Source: Planctomycetia bacterium (GTDB lineage Bacteria; Planctomycetota; UBA8108; UBA1146). From it: DNA of 60,237 bases. Positions 17,366 through 26,554 of the stretch are shown here, piece after piece; position 1 is the stretch's first letter, and every line of letters starts with the position of its first letter. The notes beneath the pieces were generated by a model, which saw only the letters and a list, made by a program, of their open reading frames with translations, had not been told where the DNA came from and searched no databases. A program made the position numbers and the translations under genes. Where the stretch lies: contig JAAXJX010000001.1 in the NCBI GenBank assembly GCA_012269595.1, positions 14,316 to 74,552 on the forward strand. The letters are read 5' to 3'.

Positions 17366-19570
17366 ATGGCCCAATCCAAAGTGACTCCTCTTGTGATCTT
17401 TCTTTCGATGCTACTGGCATTCTGCCCAGCAGTTCCGGCGGGCGCCGTCGTTGATCCGGGTCTGCTCTCCATCGAAGACGATGTGAAAGCGATCAAGGAA
17501 AAGTTTCAAAAGCAGATGGAAGAACTCCGTGGAGATTTTTCACGTCAACTCGAGGGACGTACCCAGGATTTCGAGAACCGGCTTTCACAGATTCGGGCGA
17601 TGGCTGCTGAGGAACTCGACAAGACCCGGGCCGAAGCACGAAAGCAAATGGAGCTTCTCCAGAATCGTGCTGCCGAGGAGCTGGTCTCAATTGGACTCCA
17701 ATTCGAGAAGCAGCTGGAAGAGTTGAAAAACCTCGCAGATGAGAAGTTGGCGAAGGCTCAGGCTGAGATCGAGCGTCTCACTCGTGAAAATGAAACCCTG
17801 AAACAGGTGGTGGAAGATCTGAAAGCGATGGCGGCACAAATGTCCGCTCAGAAACCGAATGAACCGAAAGCACCTGAAGTGATCGATACCAGCGCGCAGG
17901 ACAATCGTCCCAGAGCCCGGATGGGGATGTCGGTTCTTCCTGGCGATCCGACTGTCGCAGCTTGGGTGGGCAGTGCTGCTGAGTTGCTGACCATCGTTGC
18001 CGAGGTTTCCCCTGGAGGAAGTGCCGATCGACTCGGGCTGAAACAGGGAGACGTCATCATTCAAGTGGATGGAGAATCGGCTTCCATCGAAACGATGCGA
18101 CGAATCGTCATGAACAAAAAAGAGGGCGACGAGATTACTCTGATCTGGGCTCGACGGGGAGCCGATGGGGTTATGCGCACTCAGGTCCGTGGCATTCTTG
18201 CCTCGGGCGGAAACGTTCCCGCTCCGGTCAGCGCCGCTGTTGACAACGAAATGGCAGAGCCTGCAGCACAGGTCAGTGAGTCGACCACCGCTGACCCCGA
18301 GCCTCCAGTTGCAAATACTCCTGTTACTGACGCTCGGGGAGTTTCATTGGGAATCAGCGTGATCCAGGAAGACGACTTTGGAATTCGAGTGACGGAAGTC
18401 GATGCCGGATCTAATGCCGCAATTCTGGGCCTGATTGTCGGGGACGTAATCACCGGAATGGGGGATGCACGTATCCGCACCATCGACGGCCTTCGGGATA
18501 TTCTCATGCGGACCATGCCCGGAGCCCCTGTGGAACTGCATTTTCAGCGTGACGGCAGAGCCTGGATCGCCAAGGGCACGCTGGCTCAGGCTTCCGGCGA
18601 TGGAGCGGCCCGGGATTCATTGGAGCGGGCTTCCAGTGTCCGAGGATTCCTGGGCATTGTACCCGCAGAATTTGAGGGTGGGCTGATCATCGATGAGGTG
18701 ATTGAGGGGTCCTGCGCTGCAGAGATGGGACTCACCAAGGGAGATCGTCTCGTATCTGTGGGAGGAAAAACGGTCTCTGACCTGACCTCCCTGCGAGCCA
18801 GTCTTCAGGATCTCCGCCAGGGTGATTCCCTGAAAATCGGTTTCTCCCGTGACGGAGAGGCGATGGAACGAAGAGGCACCCTCGGAGCGTTCCCGGAGGA
18901 GCAGTCCTCTCGTACGGTGCAAAGAGTAACTGAGGTGGCGAGAAACCTGCCTGCCCCGGTGAAGCAACAGAGAAACCGTGCCCCTGCGTCGACTGCTGAC
19001 AAGGGAGATCCGGTTTTGGGAATTGCAGTGGTCTGGAGTGAAGCGGGCGTGACCATTGAAAGGGTGTTCCCTGGATCGCTGGCAGAGGAAGCGGGTCTTG
19101 AGCTTGGTGATCGCCTGATCCGTATCGAGAGCACAGCCATCGACTCTCTCGACTCGATTCAGGCTGCATTGGAGAACCGCGAAGAGTACGGAGTGGTTTT
19201 TGAGGTCCAGCGGGGGCTCGATCAGGTCGTTCTTATGACCCGGCCCAGAGAAGCCATCGCTATCGTTGAAGAGAAGCCAACCCCGGTTCCTGCAGCTGCG
19301 TCCCTCGAATTGGAGGAGACGCCGATTCTGGGCCTCGATATCGAGGAGAACAGTTGGGGGATCCTCGTCACGGGTACCGTTGAGGGAATGCCTGCCCATG
19401 AAGGTGGATTGCGTGCCGGAGACTGGATCATGTCCATCTGTGATTCTGGCGTCGACACGATCGAAGACGTGACAACCGCACTCCAGTTTCAGGGACTCGA
19501 CACCATTTCAGTCAAGGTTCGCAGAGGAATCGAAACTCTGGAGCTCTCCATTCCCTTGCTGCTTCCCTGA
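17366..19570 (+). CDS. Exported coiled-coil protein with five PDZ domains
   Basis: The 734-residue protein has a signal peptide (VIFLSMLLAFCPAVPAGA) and a long charged coiled coil at residues 35-150. Five PDZ domains follow, at about 186-277, 325-408, 425-505, 548-632 and 651-733. Each shows the GhxV...GSxAxxxGLxxGDxIhxh pattern, for example GSAADRLGLKQ-type turns and LELGDRLIRIES. No serine-protease triad or other catalytic domain is present, so this looks like a scaffold or adaptor rather than a DegP-type protease. It is 26 bases upstream of aroK. Partner proteins cannot be named from the sequence. Confidence 0.85.
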   Translation: MAQSKVTPLVIFLSMLLAFCPAVPAGAVVDPGLLSIEDDVKAIKEKFQKQMEELRGDFSRQLEGRTQDFENRLSQIRAMAAEELDKTRAEARKQMELLQNRAAEELVSIGLQFEKQLEELKNLADEKLAKAQAEIERLTRENETLKQVVEDLKAMAAQMSAQKPNEPKAPEVIDTSAQDNRPRARMGMSVLPGDPTVAAWVGSAAELLTIVAEVSPGGSADRLGLKQGDVIIQVDGESASIETMRRIVMNKKEGDEITLIWARRGADGVMRTQVRGILASGGNVPAPVSAAVDNEMAEPAAQVSESTTADPEPPVANTPVTDARGVSLGISVIQEDDFGIRVTEVDAGSNAAILGLIVGDVITGMGDARIRTIDGLRDILMRTMPGAPVELHFQRDGRAWIAKGTLAQASGDGAARDSLERASSVRGFLGIVPAEFEGGLIIDEVIEGSCAAEMGLTKGDRLVSVGGKTVSDLTSLRASLQDLRQGDSLKIGFSRDGEAMERRGTLGAFPEEQSSRTVQRVTEVARNLPAPVKQQRNRAPASTADKGDPVLGIAVVWSEAGVTIERVFPGSLAEEAGLELGDRLIRIESTAIDSLDSIQAALENREEYGVVFEVQRGLDQVVLMTRPREAIAIVEEKPTPVPAAASLELEETPILGLDIEENSWGILVTGTVEGMPAHEGGLRAGDWIMSICDSGVDTIEDVTTALQFQGLDTISVKVRRGIETLELSIPLLLP

Positions 19571-19596
19571 CCCCTGAGCGGAAAAGGAACCCGCCT

Positions 19597-20112
19597 TTGG
19601 CTCGTGTTGCCCTGATCGGTCTCCCCGGAAGTGGGAAAAGTACCGTCGGACCTCTCCTCGGAGAAGCCCTTCACGCTGCCTTTGTCGATGTGGACCAGAT
19701 TCTGGAAGAGTCTTCAGGGTGGTCCCCCGGAGAGTGGGTTGAAAACCGGGGATGGGATTCCTTTCGATCTGCAGAATCGGTCACACTCGAGTCACTCCAT
19801 AAAAGTCTCCAATCTCAATCGGATGTCATACTGGGATGTGGTGGTGGGGTTGTTGAAGTCCCCGGCAATCGCGAGATTCTCAGGCAATGGGTCTGCGTTT
19901 GGTTGGATGCCGCAGATGAAGTATTGCTCGAACGAACCCGTGATTCAGTACGCCCCCTTCAGCCGGGCATGACTCATGCTGAGTCTGCCCGCCAGCTGCG
20001 CTCCCGCCGTGAACAGTGGTACAGGGAACTCGGAGTTGAGGCGGTGGATACTTCCGACCTCGAACCCGGTGAGGTGGTGGCTGAGGTTTTGAAACACCTG
20101 GAGAGGTATTGA
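19597..20112 (+). CDS. aroK: Shikimate kinase
   Basis: The 171-residue P-loop kinase phosphorylates shikimate in aromatic amino-acid synthesis. Walker A is GLPGSGKSTV near residues 8-17. The substrate-binding DVDQILEE, the FRSAES segment and the GCGGGVV glycine-rich strand follow the family pattern, and RPLQPG occupies the lid region. The start is TTG 19597 with AAAGGAA upstream; no ATG fits. Its stop overlaps the prepilin peptidase start as TTGA. No other shikimate-pathway gene is nearby. Confidence 0.9.
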   Translation: MARVALIGLPGSGKSTVGPLLGEALHAAFVDVDQILEESSGWSPGEWVENRGWDSFRSAESVTLESLHKSLQSQSDVILGCGGGVVEVPGNREILRQWVCVWLDAADEVLLERTRDSVRPLQPGMTHAESARQLRSRREQWYRELGVEAVDTSDLEPGEVVAEVLKHLERY

Positions 20113-21191
20113 GCCCTGTGGAAATGACTCCGGTGAACTTTGCATCGCCCATTCCCGAAATCGTTCAGGTATTTGCATTCATGATCGGGGCCGCGGTGGG
20201 CTCATTCCTCAATGTTTGTATCTACCGAATCCCCATCGAGGGGCTGAGCGTGAACTCTCCCAGGGGCTCCTTTTGTCCAGGTTGCAAGACACCTCTGCGC
20301 TGGTTTGAAAACCTGCCCATTATCGGGTGGTTGTGGTTGAGAGGGAAATGCAGGACCTGTTCGATTCCCATCAGTTTCCGTTACCCGTTTGTCGAAATCT
20401 TGACCGCGGTTCTGTTTCTTCTCGTTTTGAAACTGGTCGGGGTATCCAACTTGCTTGTGAATCCGTTCGGAATGGCGGGAGGATTCTTACTGACAGCATG
20501 GTTGTGGATCTCCTGTGTCATCGTCGTCAGTGGGATTGATCTGGATCACCGAATCATTCCGGACCGTTTCTCGATTCCGATGACCTGTCTGGTGCTGTTG
20601 TTCGCTGGATTCAATCCAATATTTGAGTTGGCCCCCTTGCCGGAGGCGTCATCCGTGGTGGAGGGCTGGTTGTGGGCCATCGGAGTCGGATCGATTCTTG
20701 GTTATGCCTTTCAACGCTGGATTCCAAACTGGTCCGGGAATCGAAGGGGTTTTTCCGAGAGTGTTCTGGCGTATGTTTTCGGGTTTCAACTCGGCGGAAT
20801 CCTCTGCTTATGGATCTCCGATTCTTTGCCAGGGTCTCAGCTGTTGGCCAGCCGCGAGGGAGAGGCCCTGCTCGGGGCAATGGTGGGGGCGGGATTGATC
20901 TGGGGAATCGGTCTCATCGGCCAGTGGATCTTTCGCAAACCTGCCATGGGATTCGGTGATGTGAAGTGGATGGGGATGCTGGGGGCGACGGTGGGTGCCG
21001 TTCCCGTGGTGATCTCTTTTTTCCTCGCCTGTCTTCTGGGATCCGTGATCGGGCTTTACCTGCGGCTTCGAAAGGGACAACAGTATATTCCCTTCGGCCC
21101 CTTTCTCAGTTCGGGAGCAATCCTCTGGATCTTTGCCAGGCCCCAGCTGGAACAGCTCTGGGCGGCCTATATGGGGCTTTTTCAGGGCTGA
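20109..21191 (+). CDS. pilD: Type IV prepilin leader peptidase / N-methyltransferase
   Basis: The 360-residue polytopic membrane protein cleaves and N-methylates prepilins at the cytoplasmic face. The methyltransferase domain has the four-cysteine pattern CPGC near residue 55 and CRTC near 82, around WFENLPIIGW. The aspartate-protease signature residues are in GIDLDHRIIPD and in GFGDVKWMG. An N-terminal VGSFLNVCIYRIP matches the family. TTG 20109 overlaps the aroK stop; GTG 20118 and ATG 20124 are possible starts in the same frame. It lies about 1.3 kb upstream of the pilTBC-pilSR operon and surely serves it. Confidence 0.93.
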   Translation: MSPVEMTPVNFASPIPEIVQVFAFMIGAAVGSFLNVCIYRIPIEGLSVNSPRGSFCPGCKTPLRWFENLPIIGWLWLRGKCRTCSIPISFRYPFVEILTAVLFLLVLKLVGVSNLLVNPFGMAGGFLLTAWLWISCVIVVSGIDLDHRIIPDRFSIPMTCLVLLFAGFNPIFELAPLPEASSVVEGWLWAIGVGSILGYAFQRWIPNWSGNRRGFSESVLAYVFGFQLGGILCLWISDSLPGSQLLASREGEALLGAMVGAGLIWGIGLIGQWIFRKPAMGFGDVKWMGMLGATVGAVPVVISFFLACLLGSVIGLYLRLRKGQQYIPFGPFLSSGAILWIFARPQLEQLWAAYMGLFQG

Positions 21192-21421
21192 TATGGGGAA
21201 GCCCCTGTGCCACCTGCGGAAGTTGTCAGGAGGGCGTTTCTCTGCCTCTTCCGGGAGGGTATCCTTCACACCGTTCAGGGGGGAATAGAGACGTCTTCGC
21301 AGGAAAACTGTGGTCGTCCGGTCTGATCAGGGCCGATATTGTTCTTGCCCCTTTGTCATAAAATTTTACGCCGCCGTGGGCTTCCCGTCGGGAGTCTGCG
21401 TGTTTGAAAGGGGACGTCTTC

Positions 21422-22156
21422 ATGTCGTGGAAACGCATGATCTGCTTCATTGGAATTCTGACTTTGATTTCCGGTTGTCAGACTACGAGTCTTGAACGGC
21501 AATTGAGTTACAACAAAAGCAAGTTGCAGGAAGTTGAGCAGGAGCGAGATCGCCTGCAGTTCCAGTTGGCAACCTGCGAGGGTCAGCAAAGAGTGGCCAC
21601 TGATGAGTTGTCTGCGCTTCAGAAAAGATTCGCAGATCTGAGTGCTGCAAAGATCGCTCTCGAATCAGAAGTCAATGAACTGCTGGCGAGACCAGAGCCC
21701 GCTTCAGTCAAGCTGGAGGAATTCGTCGAGGAGGATCTTGGAAGTTTCGATGGAATCGAAGGGTTGACTGCCACTTCCGATGAGAGCGGTGTGCGTTTGA
21801 CCCTGGATCAATCGGTGCTCTTCAGTTCAGGCAGTGCGGAAGTGACTCGCAAGGGCCAGGAAACCCTGAAGAAGATGGCAGCGATTATTCGAAGTGAGTA
21901 TGCCAATCGCAAAATTCGGGTGGAGGGGCACACCGATTCCACTCCCATCGTAAAGACCAAAAGTCGCTGGGCCAGCAACTGGGAGTTGAGCTCTTATCGT
22001 GCGTGTGCAGTGCTCCGTGGATTGCTGAAAGAAAATGCAGTCAAGAGCTCCCATGTTACGGCGATCGGATTTGCAGATCAGAGGCCAGTCGGTGACAATC
22101 AGACCAAGGCGGGTCGCAAGCTGAATCGCCGGGTCGAGATTATCGTCGAGAATTAA
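21422..22156 (+). CDS. OmpA-family lipoprotein with coiled coil
   Basis: The 244-residue product has a lipoprotein signal (CFIGILTLISGC, lipobox LISGC), then a coiled coil to about residue 95. A C-terminal OmpA/MotB-type peptidoglycan-binding domain follows, with VLFSSGSAEV, VEGHTDSTPI and NRRVEIIV. It should be anchored in a membrane and grip the cell wall. ATG 21422 is chosen because AAAGGGGA lies seven bases upstream; an in-frame TTG at 21404 overlaps that site. It sits between pilD and the pilus operon and is closed by a terminator at 22174. A link with pilus anchoring is possible but not shown. Confidence 0.86.
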   Translation: MSWKRMICFIGILTLISGCQTTSLERQLSYNKSKLQEVEQERDRLQFQLATCEGQQRVATDELSALQKRFADLSAAKIALESEVNELLARPEPASVKLEEFVEEDLGSFDGIEGLTATSDESGVRLTLDQSVLFSSGSAEVTRKGQETLKKMAAIIRSEYANRKIRVEGHTDSTPIVKTKSRWASNWELSSYRACAVLRGLLKENAVKSSHVTAIGFADQRPVGDNQTKAGRKLNRRVEIIVEN

Positions 22157-22173
22157 GTTCATTCTGTATTTTG

Positions 22174-22228
22174 AAACCGCCCTGTTGTCACTCCTGACGG
22201 GAGTGTTGAACGGGGCGGTTTTTTTTGA
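22174..22228 (+). terminator. Rho-independent terminator after the OmpA-like lipoprotein gene
   Basis: AAACCGCCC pairs with GGGGCGGTTT around an inner hairpin CACTCC-TGAC-GGGAGTG, followed by eight T. The stop codon lies 18 bases upstream. Confidence 0.9.
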
Positions 22229-22486
22229 TTTTCGGCCCTTGAGTCGGCAGTTATTCCATCCCTGATTCCTCTCGAAGGCGTCTTTCTCTTCTCCTTCAAT
22301 TATAGCCCTGAAATACCTCCTGAAGGCGGTTTAAGGGGATTCCCACATTCTGTCCCTGGTCTCACTTGGCCCGATGTACAGCCCCGATGCTACTCTTCAG
22401 CGTGAATCCATCCGTCCACCGAATTGGCTGTGCGGATGGCCATTCATCTTTGGGGAGAGCCCCCGGAAATCGAAGGAGATATGGCG
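22229..22486 (+). other. Leader region of the pilus operon
   Basis: No gene and no clear promoter or sigma-54 TGGCAY-N5-TTGC box was found by eye. It must carry the signals that start the pilT operon. Confidence 0.35.
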
Positions 22487-23551
22487 ATGACCATCGAGGA
22501 TCTGGTGCAGCAATTAGTTGAAAGGGAGGGCTCTGACCTCCACCTGGGCGCAGGCACCGCTCCCATGATTCGAATTCACGGACGTCTCGTTGCAGCGGGG
22601 GATTCAGTCCTCGATGCAGAGGATGTCCGAAAAATCGTGTACTCGATTTTGGACAATGATCAGATCCGATCCTTTGAACGGGATCAGGAATTGGACATGG
22701 CATTTGGTATCAGCGGGCTGGGGCGATTCCGAACCAACGTTTTTTACCAACGGGGATCTGTCGGCGCGATCTTGCGTGTCATCCCTACTCAGGTTCCTGA
22801 TTTGAGTGACCTTGGACTCCCTGTGGATGTCTGTGAAGGTCTCGCTATGAAAAAGAAGGGCCTGGTGCTCGTCACTGGTGCGACGGGAAGCGGTAAGTCC
22901 ACTTCATTGGCATCCATGGTCGATTTCATCAACAGGGGCCGAAATGATCACATCGTCACCATCGAAGATCCCATCGAGTTTGTTCACCGAAATCAGAACT
23001 GTCGTGTCACGCAGAGGGAAGTGGGAACAGATACTCCTTCCTTTGCCAGTGCCTTGCGTCGGGTTCTTCGACAAGACCCGGATGTGATCATGGTGGGTGA
23101 GCTTCGAGATCTGGAAAGTATCGGTTCAGCACTGACTTGTGCAGAAACCGGTCACCTGACCTTTGGAACCCTGCATACCAATGACGCAGTGCAAACCCTG
23201 AATCGTCTGATAGACGTCTTCCCGTCCCATCAGCAACAGCAGGTTCGTACCCAGTTGTCCTTCGTCCTCGAAGGCATCGTTTGTCAGCAGCTGGTTACCC
23301 GCTCCGACGGTCGTGGGCGGGTTCTTGCTAGCGAGATCCTTCTTGCAACCCCTGCGGTTCGCGCGCTGATCCGTGACGACAAGGCTCACCAGATTCCCTC
23401 TGCGATCCAGACCGGAGGAAAACTGGGAATGCGAACCATGAATCAATCCCTGTATGAACTGTATCGAACGCGTCAGATCACCTACGAAGAGGCGATCTCA
23501 CGTTCGACGGATACCGAAGAACTCAAAAGAATCTTCCAGAGGCAGAGCTGA
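22487..23551 (+). CDS. pilT: Type IV pilus retraction ATPase
   Basis: PilT hexamers power pilus retraction. The 354-residue product has Walker A GATGSGKST near residues 131-139, the Asp-box region with EDPIEFVH, Walker B LRQDPDVIMVGELRD, and the His-box GHLTFGTLHTND. The C-terminus lacks the PilB zinc cysteines, and the size and the E-x-x-T-N-D order fit PilT. ATG 22487 is chosen because AAGGAG lies eight bases upstream; ATG 22481 sits too close to it. It heads a tight operon, two bases before pilB. Confidence 0.94.
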   Translation: MTIEDLVQQLVEREGSDLHLGAGTAPMIRIHGRLVAAGDSVLDAEDVRKIVYSILDNDQIRSFERDQELDMAFGISGLGRFRTNVFYQRGSVGAILRVIPTQVPDLSDLGLPVDVCEGLAMKKKGLVLVTGATGSGKSTSLASMVDFINRGRNDHIVTIEDPIEFVHRNQNCRVTQREVGTDTPSFASALRRVLRQDPDVIMVGELRDLESIGSALTCAETGHLTFGTLHTNDAVQTLNRLIDVFPSHQQQQVRTQLSFVLEGIVCQQLVTRSDGRGRVLASEILLATPAVRALIRDDKAHQIPSAIQTGGKLGMRTMNQSLYELYRTRQITYEEAISRSTDTEELKRIFQRQS

Positions 23552-23553
23552 AC

Positions 23554-25272
23554 ATGTCCCAAGCCATCGTTCGTTTCAATCGCAGATTGGGGAAAATCCT
23601 CTCTCGCCATCGTTTGGTAGAGGATCAGGACATCGATGAAGCCATCCAGAAATCGGGTGACGATGGATCGGTGATGCGCATCCTTATCGAAGACGGAAAA
23701 GTGGCCGAGGAGGAGTTCCTTGGAATTTTGGCCATGGAAACGGGTGTGGCACCCATCGATTTGAACCGATTGTCGCTGGATGAAAATCCTTGTGAAGATT
23801 TCAAGGAGAGGATTGCCCGTTCCTGCCGAGTGCTTCCGGTTTCCAAGGCTTCCGGAGTGTTGACGGTTGCGGTATCTGATCCCCAGGACATTTTGTTGCT
23901 GGATGAGTTGCGCAATCTTACTCGTTGTCAGGTGCAACCGGTTCTGGCCTGTGATTTCCGTATCGAAGAAGCCATCGATCGCCTTTATGGCGATGGTAGC
24001 AAGGAGATAGAGGAAGTCCTCGAGGATTACGGGAACCTTGACCTCGAACTTCGTGAGGGGCACGACGATTCCGATGAGGGAGTCCAGGAGCTTTCCTTTG
24101 AGGGAGATGAGTCTCCAGTTGTCAAAATCGTCAATCACATCATTTATCAGGCATTGCGAGAGCGTGCCTCGGATATCCATGTCGAGCCCCAGGAGCGGTC
24201 GATTCGTGTCCGTTACCGCTGTGATGGAGTGTTGGGAGAGGCCCAGCAGCCTCCGGCTCAATTGCGCGCTTCGATCGTCAGTCGTCTGAAGATCATGGCT
24301 GGACTCGATATCGCCGAGCGGAGAATCCCTCAAGACGGCAAGTTCCAGTTGCGTGTTGAGGGGCGTCAGGTCGACTTCAGGGTTTCAACCTTGCCGACGG
24401 TTCATGGCGAAAAAGTCGTGTTGAGAATCCTCGATTCCTCAAATCTTGCCCTCAATCTTGAAACTCTGGGCTTCGAAGACAAAGCCCTCAGCGACATCCG
24501 AAACGCGATTTCCAGTTCTTACGGAATGATGTTGGTCACAGGTCCGACTGGATCGGGAAAATCGACTTCCCTGTATTCATGCGTCAATGAAGTTCTTTCC
24601 CCTACTGAGAACATCACCACTGTCGAGGATCCTGTGGAGTATCAGTTGGATGGAGTGGTTCAGGTTCCGGTCAATGCCAAACGAGGATTGACCTTTTCCA
24701 AGGCGCTTCGTTCGATTCTCCGTCAGGACCCGGACACGGTCATGATCGGAGAGATCCGGGACCTTGAAACCGCAGAAATTGCTGTCAAAGCCGCGTTGAC
24801 CGGACACAGGGTCTTTTCAACCCTGCATACCAATGATGCCCCTTCGACGGTCACAAGGATGGTCGATATGGGGATTGATCCCTTCCTCGTTGCTTCAGCA
24901 ACTCAATGCATCGCTGCACAGAGGCTGTGCAGAAGACTTTGTGAAGATTGCAAACAGGATGCCGGTGAGCTTCCCGCAGAACGTCTTGTTGCACTCGGTT
25001 TCACACCGGAAGAAGCGGCGCAGGCCCGTTTGTATGAGCCCGGCGGCTGCTCCCGTTGTCAGGGAGGCTATCGGGGTCGATTTGCACTCCTCGAAACGAT
25101 GCCCATGGATGAAGAAGTTCGCCGTGTTGTCGTCGGGGGAGGATCAGCTCTGGAGATCAGAGATACCGCTTTGGCCAATGGGATGCTGACTCTGAGAAGA
25201 GTCGGAATCCTCAACGTATTGCGTGGAAAAACCTCTCTTGAGGAGGTTCTGCGCGTCACCCAGGGCGATTGA
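23554..25272 (+). CDS. pilB: Type IV pilus assembly ATPase (PilB/GspE family)
   Basis: The 572-residue protein has an N-terminal MshEN-like domain (GKILSRHRLVEDQDIDEAI and following). The ASDIHVEP segment, Walker A GPTGSGKSTSLYS near residue 330, and QDPDTVMIGEIRD near 392 follow. A zinc site with two cysteine pairs is present: CRRLCEDC near 460 and CSRC near 499. This is the extension ATPase that polymerises pilins, or the GspE of a type II secretion system. The neighbours pilT and pilC favour the pilus. It is two bases after pilT and overlaps the pilC frame by a few bases only if the earlier TTG is used. Confidence 0.92.
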   Translation: MSQAIVRFNRRLGKILSRHRLVEDQDIDEAIQKSGDDGSVMRILIEDGKVAEEEFLGILAMETGVAPIDLNRLSLDENPCEDFKERIARSCRVLPVSKASGVLTVAVSDPQDILLLDELRNLTRCQVQPVLACDFRIEEAIDRLYGDGSKEIEEVLEDYGNLDLELREGHDDSDEGVQELSFEGDESPVVKIVNHIIYQALRERASDIHVEPQERSIRVRYRCDGVLGEAQQPPAQLRASIVSRLKIMAGLDIAERRIPQDGKFQLRVEGRQVDFRVSTLPTVHGEKVVLRILDSSNLALNLETLGFEDKALSDIRNAISSSYGMMLVTGPTGSGKSTSLYSCVNEVLSPTENITTVEDPVEYQLDGVVQVPVNAKRGLTFSKALRSILRQDPDTVMIGEIRDLETAEIAVKAALTGHRVFSTLHTNDAPSTVTRMVDMGIDPFLVASATQCIAAQRLCRRLCEDCKQDAGELPAERLVALGFTPEEAAQARLYEPGGCSRCQGGYRGRFALLETMPMDEEVRRVVVGGGSALEIRDTALANGMLTLRRVGILNVLRGKTSLEEVLRVTQGD

Positions 25273-25286
25273 GAGCAGGAGATAAC

Positions 25287-26537
25287 ATGAAAAATTATGA
25301 CTACAAATCAAGAAATCCCCAGGGCAAGGCGGTCACGGGTGTGATCGAGGCAGAAACCGAATCGGAAGCGATTCAGGAGCTGCGTCGCCGTGGATTGACC
25401 GTTACCTCCATCAGGGGCCAGAAGAGTGGTGGCAGTGGGAAAAGATTTTCCCTGTCGTTGCCGGCTTTCTCCAATTCCAAGGGGGCACTCGGTAAAAGAG
25501 TTCCGCGCAAGGAACTGGTACCGATGGCTCGTCAGCTGGCCACGATGTTCGAGTCAGGGATTCCACTCGTAGAGTCGCTGGAAGTGATTGAAGAGCAGTG
25601 TGACAACGAAAACCTGAAACTGGTTCTGGCGGACATCGCTTCAGAAGTACGTCAGGGTAAAGATTTTTCCAACGCCCTCTCCCGGCACCCGAAAGTATTC
25701 GACGATATTTTCATCAATATGGTTCGTGCCGGTGAGGCGAGTGGTCAGCTTGACGACGTTCTCGATCGTCTGGCAACCCATATGGAGGAGTCAGAAGAAC
25801 TCAAGGGAGAGATCAAATCGGCGATGACTTACCCAGTGGTGAGTCTCGTGATGATCGGTGTCATCAGTCTTGGATTGCTGGTATTCGTTCTTCCCCAGTT
25901 CAGGGACATCTTTGAAGGACTTAATCAGGAAATGCCTGCGCTGACTGCAGCAGTCATGGGTTTGAGTGAGTTGGCACAAAACAATTTCGGCCTGATCCTG
26001 TTGTCATTGGCAGCATCTGTCGCAGGAATGAAATTGCTTTTGGGTACCCAGCGGGGAAGACGCATTTGGGACATGGTAATTTTGAGAATCCCTGTCTTTG
26101 GTCCCCTGATCCGCAAGACCATCGTCAGCCGTTTCAGCGGTACTTTTTCAACTCTCATCAAGAGTGGAGTGCCGATTCTGGGTGCTCTGGAAATCGTTGG
26201 GCAGACGACCGGTAACACCCTCTACGCAGAAGCGATTGAATCTTCTGCGGATTCGGTTCGACAAGGTGAAAGCCTGGGACAGCCGTTGGCGAGAACTCGC
26301 CGATTCCCGCCGATGGTTTGCCGGATGATTACTATCGGTGAACGATCTGGTTCCCTGGAACAACTGTTGGAAAAAGTCTCCCAATTCTATGACGCCGAAG
26401 TCCGCAGCACTGTCAAGCAGCTGACTTCTCTCATCGAACCATTCCTCATCGTCATTATGGGTGCAGTGGTCGGCACGATGGTGCTGGCCATGTTCCTTCC
26501 GCTTCTGGCGATGCTTGGAAACATGGGATCACACTAG
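25287..26537 (+). CDS. pilC: Type IV pilus inner-membrane platform protein
   Basis: The 416-residue GspF/PilC protein has the start YDYKSRNPQGKAVTGVIEAE, then two copies of the GspF domain (RQLATMFESGIPLVESLEVI and SGTFSTLIKSGVPILGALEI). Membrane segments lie near residues 185 and at the C-terminus (FLIVIMGAVVGTMVLAMFLP). ATG 25287 has AGGAG six bases upstream; a TTG at 25269 is in frame but overlaps pilB. It forms the platform under the PilB/PilT motors. Confidence 0.93.
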   Translation: MKNYDYKSRNPQGKAVTGVIEAETESEAIQELRRRGLTVTSIRGQKSGGSGKRFSLSLPAFSNSKGALGKRVPRKELVPMARQLATMFESGIPLVESLEVIEEQCDNENLKLVLADIASEVRQGKDFSNALSRHPKVFDDIFINMVRAGEASGQLDDVLDRLATHMEESEELKGEIKSAMTYPVVSLVMIGVISLGLLVFVLPQFRDIFEGLNQEMPALTAAVMGLSELAQNNFGLILLSLAASVAGMKLLLGTQRGRRIWDMVILRIPVFGPLIRKTIVSRFSGTFSTLIKSGVPILGALEIVGQTTGNTLYAEAIESSADSVRQGESLGQPLARTRRFPPMVCRMITIGERSGSLEQLLEKVSQFYDAEVRSTVKQLTSLIEPFLIVIMGAVVGTMVLAMFLPLLAMLGNMGSH

Positions 26538-26554
26538 GGGGCAGGGCGGGAGTC

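Noticed and set aside
22229-22486. A sigma-54 promoter for the pilus operon
   Set aside because: No TGGCAY-N5-TTGC match was found by eye, although PilR would predict one at pilin genes.
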